A stretch of 39,994 nt of DNA from CAZTDD01 sp964612675 (GCA_964612675.1 CAZTDD010000056.1:1-39994); one strand, 5' to 3'; positions 15,952-25,350 are shown, counted from the stretch's first letter. Numbers and translations: made by a program. The notes: generated by a model from the sequence alone, not told the origin.

Positions 15952-17126
15952 ACCAATTGCTCCAACTCATCCGTTCGATGCATCGCCTCAATTTCTTCCG
16001 AGCCAAAATCATCGAGATTTGAGGCGAGCACAGAAGAGTCCTTTGGTTTGATAAGTATGGCCTCGCCATCTTCCTTTCTCATGACGGCAATGTGAGATAT
16101 ATCGAATTGTGTGAGAAAATACGATGCATGAGTGGCAAGCAAGACCTGGGTACGTTCCGAAGCCTTTTCGAACAGACCGGATAAGATCGGGAGAGTTCGT
16201 GGATGCACGCCCTGGTCGGGCTCGTCAATACAAATCAACGTCGGAGGATTTGGCTGCAGACAGAGACACATCCAACAGATTAATCGCAATATGCCATCCG
16301 ATAAGTCGGCGAGACTCAAATCTTGATCTACGCCCTCTTCTCGCCAGAAAGCTATCACCTCACCAGGACCGCCGCGTGCTTTGACCGTCAATTCACGGAA
16401 ACCCGGCACGACAGATGTGAGATGCTGTGTAAGTTCATCAAAACACGACCGATGCTCGGTCATAAGGTAATGGAGCAGCGAACTGAGATTGCCGGCGTCT
16501 TCATTCAGGACCGGTTGTTGCTCAATTGGCACCGACTTACGTATTTTCTGGTGTGCGATGTTGAAGGAGCTGTAAAATCGCCAATCCCGGATGTATTCTC
16601 GGAGATTGTACAGAGTCGCAAGTCTCGGGTCGCTCATAGTACCGAGAGCCAACTGATTTCGACGCTTCAGAGCGATTTCCTGCTCTCTCAGTTTCCGCAA
16701 CTCCGGATCGTGGACCACGCCTCTTCCTTCTTTGACATCCATGTACACAAATGGTCTGTCGTATCGATCGCTCAGCGGTTTCGTAGTCCGAACACGCTCG
16801 AACGAAACATGGGTCCGTCCGACAGGGCCCATAACTTGACCCTGGTAATATAGTGGAACAGGGTAGCCCGTATCTATCTCGATACTCCACCAAAACTTCT
16901 CCGGCCCCGGCACATGAAAAACCTGCTGCCCGATCGATCCGGCGACGATCTCAGGAGGAATGTCTTGATGAACACTATCCCGAATGAACTTCAGAAACTC
17001 GAAGAGACTTGATTTCCCGGCCCCGTTCGCACCGACAAGTACCTCCAGAGGGCCGAGCGTGGCCTGAAAGTCCCTGAAGGGTCGATATCCCTGGATTCGA
17101 ATCGATGTCAAACGCGAAACGTTCAT
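15948..17126 (-). CDS. AAA (AAA_21/AAA_15-type) ATPase, defence-like
   Basis: A 392-residue SMC/ABC-like ATPase. RIQGYRPFRDFQATLGPLEVLVGANGAGKSSLFEFLKFI holds the Walker A (residues 32-40). A middle coiled insert (about 120-200) follows, then the signature LSLADLSDGILRLICW, Walker B CIDEPDQGVHPR and H-loop LLATHASYF: all catalytic motifs are intact. It belongs to the OLD/RecF-like, retron- and Abi-associated ATPases. The downstream DUF4276 gene overlaps by 4 bp. Upstream, a 195-bp gap separates it from the qmoC stop, so it is probably independently transcribed. Confidence 0.85.
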   Translation of the reverse strand: MNVSRLTSIRIQGYRPFRDFQATLGPLEVLVGANGAGKSSLFEFLKFIRDSVHQDIPPEIVAGSIGQQVFHVPGPEKFWWSIEIDTGYPVPLYYQGQVMGPVGRTHVSFERVRTTKPLSDRYDRPFVYMDVKEGRGVVHDPELRKLREQEIALKRRNQLALGTMSDPRLATLYNLREYIRDWRFYSSFNIAHQKIRKSVPIEQQPVLNEDAGNLSSLLHYLMTEHRSCFDELTQHLTSVVPGFRELTVKARGGPGEVIAFWREEGVDQDLSLADLSDGILRLICWMCLCLQPNPPTLICIDEPDQGVHPRTLPILSGLFEKASERTQVLLATHASYFLTQFDISHIAVMRKEDGEAILIKPKDSSVLASNLDDFGSEEIEAMHRTDELEQLV

Positions 17127-17281
17127 CGTCCCGGCCCTGGTTCGGTCTGCTTTCCTGCTAATAGAAATGCCGAATTAAGATACCATGTTCACGCGACAAA
17201 AGGGAGTTCAAATGAAGACATTAAACGGACACAAGGAGTCTCGCCCAGTGAAAAGGAATTGAGAACAAGATCGATCTGTTA

Positions 17282-17306
17282 TTGGATTCACGTCACGGGA
17301 ATCCAA
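17282..17306 (-). terminator. Hairpin downstream of qmoC
   Basis: TTGGATTC (17282-17289) and GAATCCAA (17299-17306) form a perfect 8-bp stem with a 9-base loop, 15 bp after the qmoC stop on the minus strand. No clear U-tract follows, so this may be an mRNA-end stabiliser or a weak terminator for the apr-qmo transcript. Confidence 0.4.
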
Positions 17307-17321
17307 CCCGGCCGAGTTCCG

Positions 17322-18539
17322 TCAATCCCCCGCTTTCGCCTCGCCATTCGGCGCTTTCGAATGAATAATCGCGATGGTGCGGTAAAGCAAGTGTGCGAAT
17401 TTCGAGTACGGGAAATACAGAAACAGCATCAATACCGCCACAAGGTGGACAAAATAGGTTGAATATGCCAACGGTCCCCAGCCCGCCAGACGAAATACTT
17501 GACTGAAAATGCCGGTAACGCCAAGCGCTAACATCAACCCTAGGAAAAACCAATCCGTATAATTGCCTTGCCCCGGGTCCTCTTCCGTGATGGTCAAACG
17601 CTGATAGATCATCAGCAGGACGCCCACGAGAAAAGCAATTGCTCCGACATTCCCCAGAATTTTCACCGGGTGCCATAACGGCAACGGAGTCTCTAATCCG
17701 AACAAATACAGACCAAGAAAGACAAACGTTGTGGTAAGAAACAAAGCAACAAAACCGTAGAACACCAATAGGTGAGAATAATATCGATGTTTTCCGGCCT
17801 CACACTGGTTGAATTGGCTGTGCTGAAGGATTTCTTTGATCGCGGCAACCACCGCCGCACCGAAAGAAGGTTCTTTTCCTTCCGCCCTCTGCACCGGACT
17901 GGTCCGTATATCGTTCCAAAACTTCCGTGCGCCGACCAGTGCGCAAACCACTGCGACAAGCGATGCGAGAATAAAAATCACATCGAGAGGCCACGGATGC
18001 GGAACGAAATTTTTGAACACGATTCCGTGCTCCGGGTCGGGCGGCGGGAAATTCAGATTCCCCGTCACACCAAGCACCAACAACAGAAAAATCGTTGGCA
18101 TGAGGATCAAGAGTGGCAGGTACTTGATATCCGCAAGCCACTTTCCCATGAAGGATGGGAAGGCGTAATACTTGAACGCCAGGCTGCGTACCGCCGCGAG
18201 AATATCCCCCGGGTTCCCGCTCCGAGGACACATGGCGGAACAATCATTGCACTGATAGCAGAGCCAAATATCCGGATCTTTTATCAACCGATCCTTCAGT
18301 CCCCAGATCGCCCAGACCATTTCTTTGCGCGGGAATGGTTGGTTGTCCGGAGAAATCGGACAAACCCCCGAACAGGTCGCGCACTGGAAACATTTCTTGA
18401 AGGATTCTCCGCCGAGTCCGGCGACTTCATGAATGAATTCCAAATCCGGGTCGACGGGAAAGGCCTCGACCGGCGCCTTCGGCTCCTCCGCCGGTACCGC
18501 TTTCTGCTCAACACTCGTGTCTACAGTCTCTGATGCCAT
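17322..18539 (-). CDS. qmoC: Quinone-interacting membrane-bound oxidoreductase, subunit C
   Basis: The membrane subunit of QmoABC, which passes electrons between menaquinol and APS reductase. It has 405 residues: an N-terminal HdrC-like domain with two [4Fe-4S] motifs (C50-x2-C53-x2-C56-x3-C60 and C94-x2-C97-x2-C100-x3-C104) and, from about residue 130, a NarI-like domain with about six transmembrane segments and heme-b histidines (for example HYSTYFVHLVAVLML-type segments near 360). QmoC of Desulfovibrio has this same fusion. It is the last gene of the aprBA-qmoABC unit. Confidence 0.95.
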   Translation of the reverse strand: MASETVDTSVEQKAVPAEEPKAPVEAFPVDPDLEFIHEVAGLGGESFKKCFQCATCSGVCPISPDNQPFPRKEMVWAIWGLKDRLIKDPDIWLCYQCNDCSAMCPRSGNPGDILAAVRSLAFKYYAFPSFMGKWLADIKYLPLLILMPTIFLLLVLGVTGNLNFPPPDPEHGIVFKNFVPHPWPLDVIFILASLVAVVCALVGARKFWNDIRTSPVQRAEGKEPSFGAAVVAAIKEILQHSQFNQCEAGKHRYYSHLLVFYGFVALFLTTTFVFLGLYLFGLETPLPLWHPVKILGNVGAIAFLVGVLLMIYQRLTITEEDPGQGNYTDWFFLGLMLALGVTGIFSQVFRLAGWGPLAYSTYFVHLVAVLMLFLYFPYSKFAHLLYRTIAIIHSKAPNGEAKAGD

Positions 18540-18623
18540 ATTGTTGAACCCCCACTGTGAGAGTTTCGTTCATTCGCTTGTGCCGCCGCCTCTCCGCACC
18601 AAAACGAAAAGCGGCTCCTGGAA

Positions 18624-20891
18624 TCACATTCCTTTGAATGGATTCATTCCTACTTCCTCAATCACCTCGGCCATCGCATCGACCATGCCGGGAAGTTTGT
18701 CATAATCCGAAATCGCCAGTTGGTGGAGTTCCACACGCTCATGCTCCAGAACCAGCTGTTCGAGCTTTTCGCGCACATTGTCCCCGCGACGATCCGCCAA
18801 TTCGCTGCCTTTGATGAAGTGACATTGATAATCGTCACCGTATTTGCAGCCAATCAAGATAATCGCATCGAATCCGCGCGACAGCGCGTCCGCGACCCAA
18901 ACCGTGTTAACGGAACCGAGACATCGGACGGGGATAAACCGCACAAACGGACTATAGGAGAGATGATGTATCCCACAGGCGTCCATGGCCGGGTACGCAT
19001 CGTTTTCGCACAAGAAGGCCAGGATCCTCGGTTTTTCGTCAAATTCATCGGGAATATCCACGGCACGGATCATGGTAGAAACAATGTCGACCGAATAATC
19101 CTTGAACGACACGATACGTTCGGGGCACGCCCCCATACAGACTCCGCACCGTCGGCAGCGGGTAACTTTGAGCAGCGGGGTCCCCTTTTCGTCTTCATTG
19201 AGAACGCCGAACGGACATTCCTCTGTACACCGCTTACACTGCGTACAACGCTGCAAGAAGAACGACGGATAGGATTTGTCTCCCGATCGCGGATGTACCG
19301 CTTCGCCGCGTGAAGTCATCTCTAGACACTGAATGGCCTTCAACGCCGCACCGGTCGCATCTTCGATCGCGGCAACGCCATCCATTGGCTGACGCACGCA
19401 ACCGGCCGTGTACACCCCGGTTCGCCGTGTTTCGTATGGGAAACAGATGAAATGCGAATCCGGATACTTATACTGAAGAACAGGCAGGTCGGGTCCCTGC
19501 CGGTATTCCATGTTCAGAATCTGCGTTCCGTCATATTCTTTGAGTGCTTCGACAGTCTTCTTCGCTTCTTCCAGTTGAGCGCCTTCGTCGCCCTTCTCGA
19601 CGATATGCTGTGCGTCCCAAAACGCTCGAATTTTCTCTCCGTCGGCCGAAACCGGCGCCATACCGGCGGCGAGGACCACCATATCGACTTCCGTGGTGAT
19701 CTTCTTGCCAAGCATGGTGTTTTCAACGTCAAGTGTAAGCGAACCGTCGGCATTTTCGTTCACACCAACAACTTCGCCTTTCGTAAGAAAAACGCCTTCG
19801 TCTTCTTGAACACGCCGGTAGAAATCCTCGTAATGTCCCGGTGTCCGTATGTGTTCGTAGAAAATGTACGCTTTGGCATCCGCCGCCTGCTCACGCACGT
19901 AAAGCGCTTGTTTGAGAGACGTCAAGCAGCAGATAGAGGAACAGTGCGAAAGATGTTCCGGATCTCTGGAACCGGCACATTGAATAAAGGCCACCCGTTT
20001 GACCGGTTTCCCGTCGGACGGACGAGTAATCTGGCCGGAACGGGCAATCTCTTCCATTTTCACATTGGTTACCACATTCTTGTAAGTACCGTACCCGAAT
20101 CGTTCCAGACATTTCGATTCATGAACTCTCCAGCCGGTCGCCTGAACGATTGCGCCCGTAACAAACTCCACCGCTCCATTATTGCTGCCCTTGATGTTCA
20201 ACTTGACATCGAACATCCCCGGCGCACCCGAGATCTTCTCCAACAAGGCTGACTTATACACAGTGATATTCGGGTGGTTCTCAACCTCTTTGATTCGGGC
20301 TTCGATGCCGGTATCTTCCAGATCGCGATACGGGGGTTTGGTAGGTACCGTTTTGTGAAGTTTGGCCATCCAGCCGCCGAGCTGATCTTCTTTCTCGACA
20401 ACGGTCACTTTGTATCCTGCTTTGGCCGCTTGGATGGCAGAAGTCAATCCCGCGATACCGCCCCCGACCACCATGACTGTCTTGTCGATTTTGTCATGGT
20501 CCTCAAAGGGTTCGAGCGGTTCGCGTTTGCCCACCCTCGCCAATCCCATCCGCAGATAGTCTTCAGCCATCATCTGCGTGTCTTCATCGTTGGCAGGATG
20601 ACACCAGACAACCTGTTCCCGCAAATTCACTCGTTCGAGAAGAACGTCGTTCTCGAGTAGGTCGACCGGGCTTTCCAAGCGCGGCGAGGGACCCGCGAAA
20701 ACGATCTTATTGAGACCTTCGGCTTCGATATCCGCGCGAATCAGGTCAAGCGCCGGCTGGCCGAACGAATCAACTGTCTTGCAAAGAGCCACTTTATACT
20801 CGTCGGTGGCCACCTTGGACAGTGCTTCTATGTCAAGGCTGTCACCGATACTACAACCTGTGTAAATATAAACGCCGATTTTGCTGTCCAC
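18624..20891 (-). CDS. qmoB: Quinone-interacting oxidoreductase, subunit B (HdrA/MvhD-like)
   Basis: A 755-residue soluble flavoprotein of the Qmo complex. The GTG at 20891 is chosen: GTAAGGAGG precedes it and DSKIGVYIYTGCSIGDSLDIE is the standard QmoB start. A HdrA-type FAD fold follows (VMVVGGGIAGLTSAIQAAKAGYKVTVVEKEDQLGG). Around residues 545-590 are two [4Fe-4S] motifs, CTQCKRCTEECPFG and CRRCGVCMGACPERI. The last ~140 residues are MvhD-like (RFIPVRCLGSVNTVWV, IILIGCKYGDDYQCHF). Fourteen bases separate it from qmoA. The Fe-S-plus-FAD layout is that of an electron-bifurcation-related module. Confidence 0.95.
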   Translation of the reverse strand: MDSKIGVYIYTGCSIGDSLDIEALSKVATDEYKVALCKTVDSFGQPALDLIRADIEAEGLNKIVFAGPSPRLESPVDLLENDVLLERVNLREQVVWCHPANDEDTQMMAEDYLRMGLARVGKREPLEPFEDHDKIDKTVMVVGGGIAGLTSAIQAAKAGYKVTVVEKEDQLGGWMAKLHKTVPTKPPYRDLEDTGIEARIKEVENHPNITVYKSALLEKISGAPGMFDVKLNIKGSNNGAVEFVTGAIVQATGWRVHESKCLERFGYGTYKNVVTNVKMEEIARSGQITRPSDGKPVKRVAFIQCAGSRDPEHLSHCSSICCLTSLKQALYVREQAADAKAYIFYEHIRTPGHYEDFYRRVQEDEGVFLTKGEVVGVNENADGSLTLDVENTMLGKKITTEVDMVVLAAGMAPVSADGEKIRAFWDAQHIVEKGDEGAQLEEAKKTVEALKEYDGTQILNMEYRQGPDLPVLQYKYPDSHFICFPYETRRTGVYTAGCVRQPMDGVAAIEDATGAALKAIQCLEMTSRGEAVHPRSGDKSYPSFFLQRCTQCKRCTEECPFGVLNEDEKGTPLLKVTRCRRCGVCMGACPERIVSFKDYSVDIVSTMIRAVDIPDEFDEKPRILAFLCENDAYPAMDACGIHHLSYSPFVRFIPVRCLGSVNTVWVADALSRGFDAIILIGCKYGDDYQCHFIKGSELADRRGDNVREKLEQLVLEHERVELHQLAISDYDKLPGMVDAMAEVIEEVGMNPFKGM

Positions 20892-20905
20892 TGGCAACCA
20901 CCTCC

Positions 20906-22153
20906 TTACAATTCCTGGATCGCTTTGAGTGCCGCACCCGTCGCGTCTTTCGTCGAACGCGAAACATCTGCGGGTCGACGGGCGCATCCCACAGCGAAAA
21001 TCCCGTTTTTATCTTCGCTGATAAAACCGTATGAGTCGTACTGGATACCGTTGATTGGAAGTTTCGACGCCACCGTATTCGGTACAACTCCGGTCGCGAG
21101 AACAACGAGATCGAACGACTCGTGCAGTTTCTCGCCGGAAAGCGTGTCTTCCACCTCCAATTTCAGGTTCTTCGTCGCTTCGTCCTCCTCAATAGAGGCA
21201 ACCTTCCCTTTGACGAATCGAACCTTTTCGTCGTCGAGCATGTCGTAGTAGAACTTCTCCAACCACCCGATGACTCGTATATCGATATAGAAAATCGTGA
21301 CGTTGGCCTCGGGGTACTTCTCTCGTACATACCGGGCCTGCTTGAGTGATCCCATGCAACAGACCGCCGAACAATACGGCAGATGATTCTCGTCCCGCGA
21401 TCCGGCACATTGGACGAACGCCACGTTTTTGACTTCTTCGTTGTCCGAAGGACGAAGGATTTTGCCCTCGGTTGGACCGCTCAGGGCGGCATATCGTTCC
21501 ATGATCACGTTGGTGATCACGTTCGGAAATCGGCCGTACCCGAGATTATCCAATTTCGTCGCATCGTAAGGCTGCCATCCGGTCGCGATGATGATCGAGT
21601 TGACGTTCACTTTGACGTGCTCGATCTGCATGTCGAAATCGATCGACCCTTCGGGACACTCCTTCTCCAATTTCTCCTTGTCTTCCACCGAGAGAGCACC
21701 ACGGTCCAGCACGTGAACACGCGGATAGCAGCTGTCGAACGGGAGGTAAAGCGCCTTGGTCTTGTCGATTCCGTAATTAAAATCGTTCGGCCGTTCGGAG
21801 CTGACAAGATCCTCATGCTTGTCCGTCAGCGGTTCTTTTCCGGTGACGTATCGTGGATGGATTTTGATGGAGGCTTCGTAGTTCCCCGCGGAACCCGTCA
21901 CACTTTCCACTTCCGCAAGCGTATAGACTTGGATTCTCGGATTTGTGCGAATGCGACGAACGTTGATTTCCATACCGCACGTCGGTGGGCACATTTTAGG
22001 GAAATATTGATGCATCCGCACAACTCTGCCGCCGAGATACGCTTCCTTTTCCACAAGGACAACTTCGTAGCCCACTTCGGCGGCTTCAACGGCGGCGGTC
22101 ATACCGCTGATGCCGCCTCCGATTACAAGAACTCGTTTGGCTTCAGCGTTCAT
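20906..22153 (-). CDS. qmoA: Quinone-interacting oxidoreductase, subunit A (HdrA-like)
   Basis: A 415-residue HdrA-like FAD protein. The ATG at 22153 (MNAEAKRVLVIGGGISGMTAAVEAAEVGYEVVLVEKE) follows AGGAGA; the upstream extension lacks family similarity. Other motifs: AYLGGRVVRMHQYFPKMCPPTCGMEINVRRI (with the CPPTCG cysteines), FVQCAGSRDENHLPYCSAVCCMGSLKQARYV, and the C-terminal VGCARRPADVSRSTKDATGAALKAIQEL. It works with QmoB and QmoC to donate electrons to AprBA. It is separated from the YkgJ-type gene by 92 bp. Confidence 0.95.
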   Translation of the reverse strand: MNAEAKRVLVIGGGISGMTAAVEAAEVGYEVVLVEKEAYLGGRVVRMHQYFPKMCPPTCGMEINVRRIRTNPRIQVYTLAEVESVTGSAGNYEASIKIHPRYVTGKEPLTDKHEDLVSSERPNDFNYGIDKTKALYLPFDSCYPRVHVLDRGALSVEDKEKLEKECPEGSIDFDMQIEHVKVNVNSIIIATGWQPYDATKLDNLGYGRFPNVITNVIMERYAALSGPTEGKILRPSDNEEVKNVAFVQCAGSRDENHLPYCSAVCCMGSLKQARYVREKYPEANVTIFYIDIRVIGWLEKFYYDMLDDEKVRFVKGKVASIEEDEATKNLKLEVEDTLSGEKLHESFDLVVLATGVVPNTVASKLPINGIQYDSYGFISEDKNGIFAVGCARRPADVSRSTKDATGAALKAIQEL

Positions 22154-22245
22154 TGTTCTCCTATTAACCTCGCGTCTGCATTCAACCGTATCTCTCAAAC
22201 CGCCCGTTCCACGACCGGCCGAGAAACCGGCAGCCTTCTCGATAC

Positions 22246-23055
22246 TTAATTCGAGCCTTCCTTGGCCTGCCGAGCCGCGTCTTCACTGATCGTCATGAGT
22301 TTCTCGCCGAACAAACAAAATCGCAGCCATTTCACTCCGAAACTCATCAATTCCAAATCGTCGTGCCGGATCTTCTCAATGGTCTCCTCATCAATAGCAA
22401 AACGTCTCAGAAACGTACTCTCGAAAATGAATTTCCGAAACCGATCGAGATCGTACGTGGCCATATAGAACATATCCATTTTCTCGGGAGAGAGATTACC
22501 GCCATGCTCGAAATAATCGTGCAGGGTGAGTTCTTTGAAATTCTCTCCCATACGATCGTATTCGGTTATGCCTTGATCGTTCAGCCACTCGGCAATGGTA
22601 CACTCGTCACTCTCTTCCAGTCCCTTGCAGATAGGTTCTTCCATCAAGAAATAGAACTTCTCGTCTCCGGAGAGATTGCCTTCCTTGGGCGAGGCCAGAC
22701 CGAGCGGATACATACGGCAGGCCCAGGGTCGGTCTTCGTAAATCGAGCATCCTTCATCCCGAACGAAAGGACATCGTTTCTCCTCGTCATCCAACATTTT
22801 CAGAACGACGACCGGCAAACGCTGCTCTTTGGTGAACGGCAATACAGTATATTTTTTGAGGAATTCCGCTGAGGAAATTCCAAGATTATTCTTCATTCGT
22901 AAAACATCATAGGGTGTCAAAAATATCGTAATATCGCGGCAGCACATATTGAAGCAGGGGAGGCCGCGATGACAGGAAAATTGCAGTCTGTCATTCAATC
23001 CGTAACGCGGATATTCATCAAGCACGGTTTGCTTGAATTGATCGATTTCATGCAT
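22246..23055 (-). CDS. YkgJ-family cysteine-cluster protein in the apr-qmo operon
   Basis: A 269-residue soluble protein of the YkgJ (zinc/iron-chelating, FliB-like) family. Visible cysteines: CHRGLPCFNMCC near residue 28, then CPFVRDEGCSIYEDRPWACRMYPLG (the family's typical C-x-I-Y-x-x-R-P-x-x-C pattern), then a lone C in EEPICKGL. The C-terminal half is helical and charged. The start overlaps the zinc-ribbon gene end by 8 bp. Its position between aprA and qmoA suggests a maturation or redox accessory role for APS reductase or Qmo, but that is inference; YkgJ proteins have few established functions. Confidence 0.85.
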   Translation of the reverse strand: MHEIDQFKQTVLDEYPRYGLNDRLQFSCHRGLPCFNMCCRDITIFLTPYDVLRMKNNLGISSAEFLKKYTVLPFTKEQRLPVVVLKMLDDEEKRCPFVRDEGCSIYEDRPWACRMYPLGLASPKEGNLSGDEKFYFLMEEPICKGLEESDECTIAEWLNDQGITEYDRMGENFKELTLHDYFEHGGNLSPEKMDMFYMATYDLDRFRKFIFESTFLRRFAIDEETIEKIRHDDLELMSFGVKWLRFCLFGEKLMTISEDAARQAKEGSN

Positions 23056-23341
23056 CCTCGGTTTCGTCTTCCTTCATGATTTTGTTCTTCATCGCGTCGC
23101 GCGACCAAACCGGCAACGGACCGGTTTCGCCGGTCTCGGGATTAAAACGATGCCGATAAGAAGCAGTCACATTGAACCGTTCGTTCATCCATTTCCACCC
23201 ACGGACGAAATACGGGCAGTCGTCATCAAAACAGACATACTGAAAGACGCTCCCCCAGGTTGACTCAGGCGGACATTCCCACTTGCTGAGGGGTTTTCCG
23301 CAATGCGGACATACCAACTTACTTGTATCCAACATCATCAA
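23048..23341 (-). CDS. Small zinc-ribbon-like protein linked to apr-qmo
   Basis: A 97-residue protein with two Cys pairs of a zinc ribbon: CPHCGKPLSKW (C14, C17) and VCFDDDCPYFVRGWKWM. This resembles small 'ogr/Delta-like zinc-finger' proteins I recall beside sulfate-reduction genes, sharing the FQYVCF-DDCPYFVRGW pattern and a downstream YRHRFNPETGETGPLPVW motif. The first three codons include repeated Met (23341, 23338, 23335), so the exact start is unclear. It follows aprA by about 137 bp that fold into three hairpins and overlaps the YkgJ-type gene. Function unknown. Confidence 0.8.
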   Translation of the reverse strand: MMMLDTSKLVCPHCGKPLSKWECPPESTWGSVFQYVCFDDDCPYFVRGWKWMNERFNVTASYRHRFNPETGETGPLPVWSRDAMKNKIMKEDETEDA

Positions 23342-23370
23342 CCTCGACGAGATCTACTTGTGGGCGGTCA

Positions 23371-23455
23371 ACGGGAATCAGGTCCCGTCTCGCTGGCGCT
23401 TCTCAGCGACCCGCGAGAGAAGCGACCTCCGGGCGCCTTAGAAGGCGCCCGGAGG
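23371..23455 (-). promoter_or_regulatory. Three consecutive hairpins between aprA and the zinc-ribbon gene
   Basis: In transcription order: a perfect 14-bp stem (CCTCCGGGCGCCTT at 23426-23439 against 23442-23455, 2-base loop), an 8-bp stem (CGCTTCTC 23397-23404 with GAGAAGCG 23417-23424), and a 6-bp stem (ACGGGA 23371-23376 with TCCCGT 23383-23388). The first begins 24 bp after the aprA stop. No strong U-tract follows, so partial termination or mRNA processing/stabilisation is likelier than full termination. Confidence 0.65.
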
Positions 23456-23478
23456 AGTGAAGGCTGAATTCAGCTGAG

Positions 23479-25350
23479 CTACTGAAGCTCGATAATGGGA
23501 ACTTTCTTCATTTCCCATTCGCCCGAGCTGGGGTCAACCTTGCAATTGACGAAGCATTTCCAGTTCTCTTCGTCCATTGTCGGTTTGTCGGCACGGAAAT
23601 AATACCCCGGCCAACGGGTCTCTTCACGGAAGAGCATCGACCGAACATGGGCTTCCGCCTGCCACATCCGATGGACATTCTCCCAGCACCGCATCAGCTC
23701 GTGCAGATCTTCCGCAGCCAGCTTATCGGCGTCTTCCTTCATGAACTCCAGCAGTTCAAGAGCCCGGTTGAGTTGCGACTCGTTGGTCGAGAACTGCGCA
23801 GACACGCCGCCGGCATACTCGTCCATGATCTTCTGGAGACGGAACATGAACATCTTCGGCTTCATGTACGCCGGATTGATATTGGGATCGCTTGAGCCCG
23901 CTTTGTTTTCCTGGAACAGGTCGAGCGGCTTCAGGATTTCCGCCTTCAGCTTTTCGACTTCAGCCATATCCACGTTGGGCTGATCGTTGTTTTCCACGAT
24001 GAACTGAACGGCGGACTTACCGACGATCCGTCCTTCGGCGTGGGAGCCGGAGGAGAACTTGTGGCTGGATGCCCCAGAGGCATCGCCCGCGCAGAAGAGG
24101 CCTTGTACTGTGGACATGTTCGCGTAGCCCCACTGGTAATCGTCGGGAGCCACGTCCGGAGGACCGCTGACCCAGGCTCCGGATGCGCCGGAGTGCGAAC
24201 CGATGAAGTACGGTTCCGCCGCCGCGATCTCGGAGGACTTCTCTTCAGGCTGTACGTTGGTCGCCGCCCACAGAAGCGCTTGGGAAATTGTCATGTCTAG
24301 GAAGTCTTCCCATGCTTCCGCTTCCAGCTCCTTGAGTTTCTTCTTGGCTGCTTTCTCATCGCCCGCGCTTGACGCGATCTTTTGGATGGCTTCCTCAGTC
24401 CTCATATAGATGGGACCTTTGCCTTCCATGATGTCCAGCATGCCGAGCCAGTTCCTCAAGTTCGCAGGGATCGGCTTGACCTTGCCGTACGGTCCCCACT
24501 TTTCGAGTTCATCGGTCCGTTCAACCATGTAGTTCCCGCCCATCGCGTTGGTCGCACGGGATTTGAACAGAAGGAACCACGCACCGACAGGACCGTATGC
24601 GTCTTTGAAACGAACAGGAATGAAGCGCACTTCCTGGCAGGTCATCTCGGCACCCGCCTTCAGCGTGAAGTATGCGCTCGAGCCGGAGTTCCAGGGTGGA
24701 TACCAGGCACGGCCAAGTCCCTCACCCGTGGAGCGCGGCTTAAAGACGTGAACCGCACCGCCCAGACAAACAGCAACGGCTTTGGCCTTGAAGACGTAAA
24801 ACTTCTCTTCACGTACGCTGAAACCAACGGCACCGGCGACACGATCGCCGTCCATCAGCGGACCGACGATGAAGACACGCTCATAGATGTTTTCCATGCC
24901 CAGAGCGTTCTTGGCGGCCTCGGCCACGACGACCTTGTAGGATTCGCCGTTGATCATCAGCTGCCAACGTCCCTCATGGACATAATTCCCGTTCTCATCT
25001 TTCCAAATCGGGAGACCCCACTTTTCAAACAAATGAACCGTGGAATCCACGTGACGGGCGATGTTGTAAACCAGGTCGTCCCTGGCGATGCCCATCAGGT
25101 CTTTCTTCACATAATTGACGTAGTCCATAACGGTGTTCTCGCCGTCTTTCAAACCAACATATTGGTTGATAGCGGAGAGCCCCATCGCGACAGCACCACT
25201 ACGGTCCACCGCCGCTTTATCGACCATCGTCACTTTTACTCCGTTTTTGTTGGCCCAGTAAGCCGCTTCTACGGCGGCTCCACAGGCCGACATGCCGCCA
25301 CCGACGATCAAAAGGTCGGTGGTGACCTCTACAGTTTCAAAATTGGCCAC
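23479..25350 (-). CDS. aprA: Adenylylsulfate (APS) reductase, alpha subunit
   Basis: The FAD-containing catalytic subunit of dissimilatory APS reductase, interconverting APS and sulfite plus AMP. 623 residues, close to other AprA proteins. The start is GTG at 25350, directly after AGGAGG. N-terminal FAD motif: LLIVGGGMSACGAAVEAAYWANK, then VDKAAVDRSGAVAMGLSAINQY. Other characteristic segments include NSGSSAYFTLKAGAEMTCQEVRFIPVRFKDAYGPVGAWFLLFKS, GSHSGASGAWVSGP and GLFCAGDASGASSHKFSSGSHAEGRI. The gap to aprB is 16 bp. It is the second gene of the apr-qmo unit. Confidence 0.98.
   Translation of the reverse strand: MANFETVEVTTDLLIVGGGMSACGAAVEAAYWANKNGVKVTMVDKAAVDRSGAVAMGLSAINQYVGLKDGENTVMDYVNYVKKDLMGIARDDLVYNIARHVDSTVHLFEKWGLPIWKDENGNYVHEGRWQLMINGESYKVVVAEAAKNALGMENIYERVFIVGPLMDGDRVAGAVGFSVREEKFYVFKAKAVAVCLGGAVHVFKPRSTGEGLGRAWYPPWNSGSSAYFTLKAGAEMTCQEVRFIPVRFKDAYGPVGAWFLLFKSRATNAMGGNYMVERTDELEKWGPYGKVKPIPANLRNWLGMLDIMEGKGPIYMRTEEAIQKIASSAGDEKAAKKKLKELEAEAWEDFLDMTISQALLWAATNVQPEEKSSEIAAAEPYFIGSHSGASGAWVSGPPDVAPDDYQWGYANMSTVQGLFCAGDASGASSHKFSSGSHAEGRIVGKSAVQFIVENNDQPNVDMAEVEKLKAEILKPLDLFQENKAGSSDPNINPAYMKPKMFMFRLQKIMDEYAGGVSAQFSTNESQLNRALELLEFMKEDADKLAAEDLHELMRCWENVHRMWQAEAHVRSMLFREETRWPGYYFRADKPTMDEENWKCFVNCKVDPSSGEWEMKKVPIIELQ

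Noticed and set aside
23426..23455. A classical intrinsic terminator of aprA
   Set aside because: The stem is perfect but no U-tract follows, and genes continue in the same direction; I list it as a regulatory hairpin instead.
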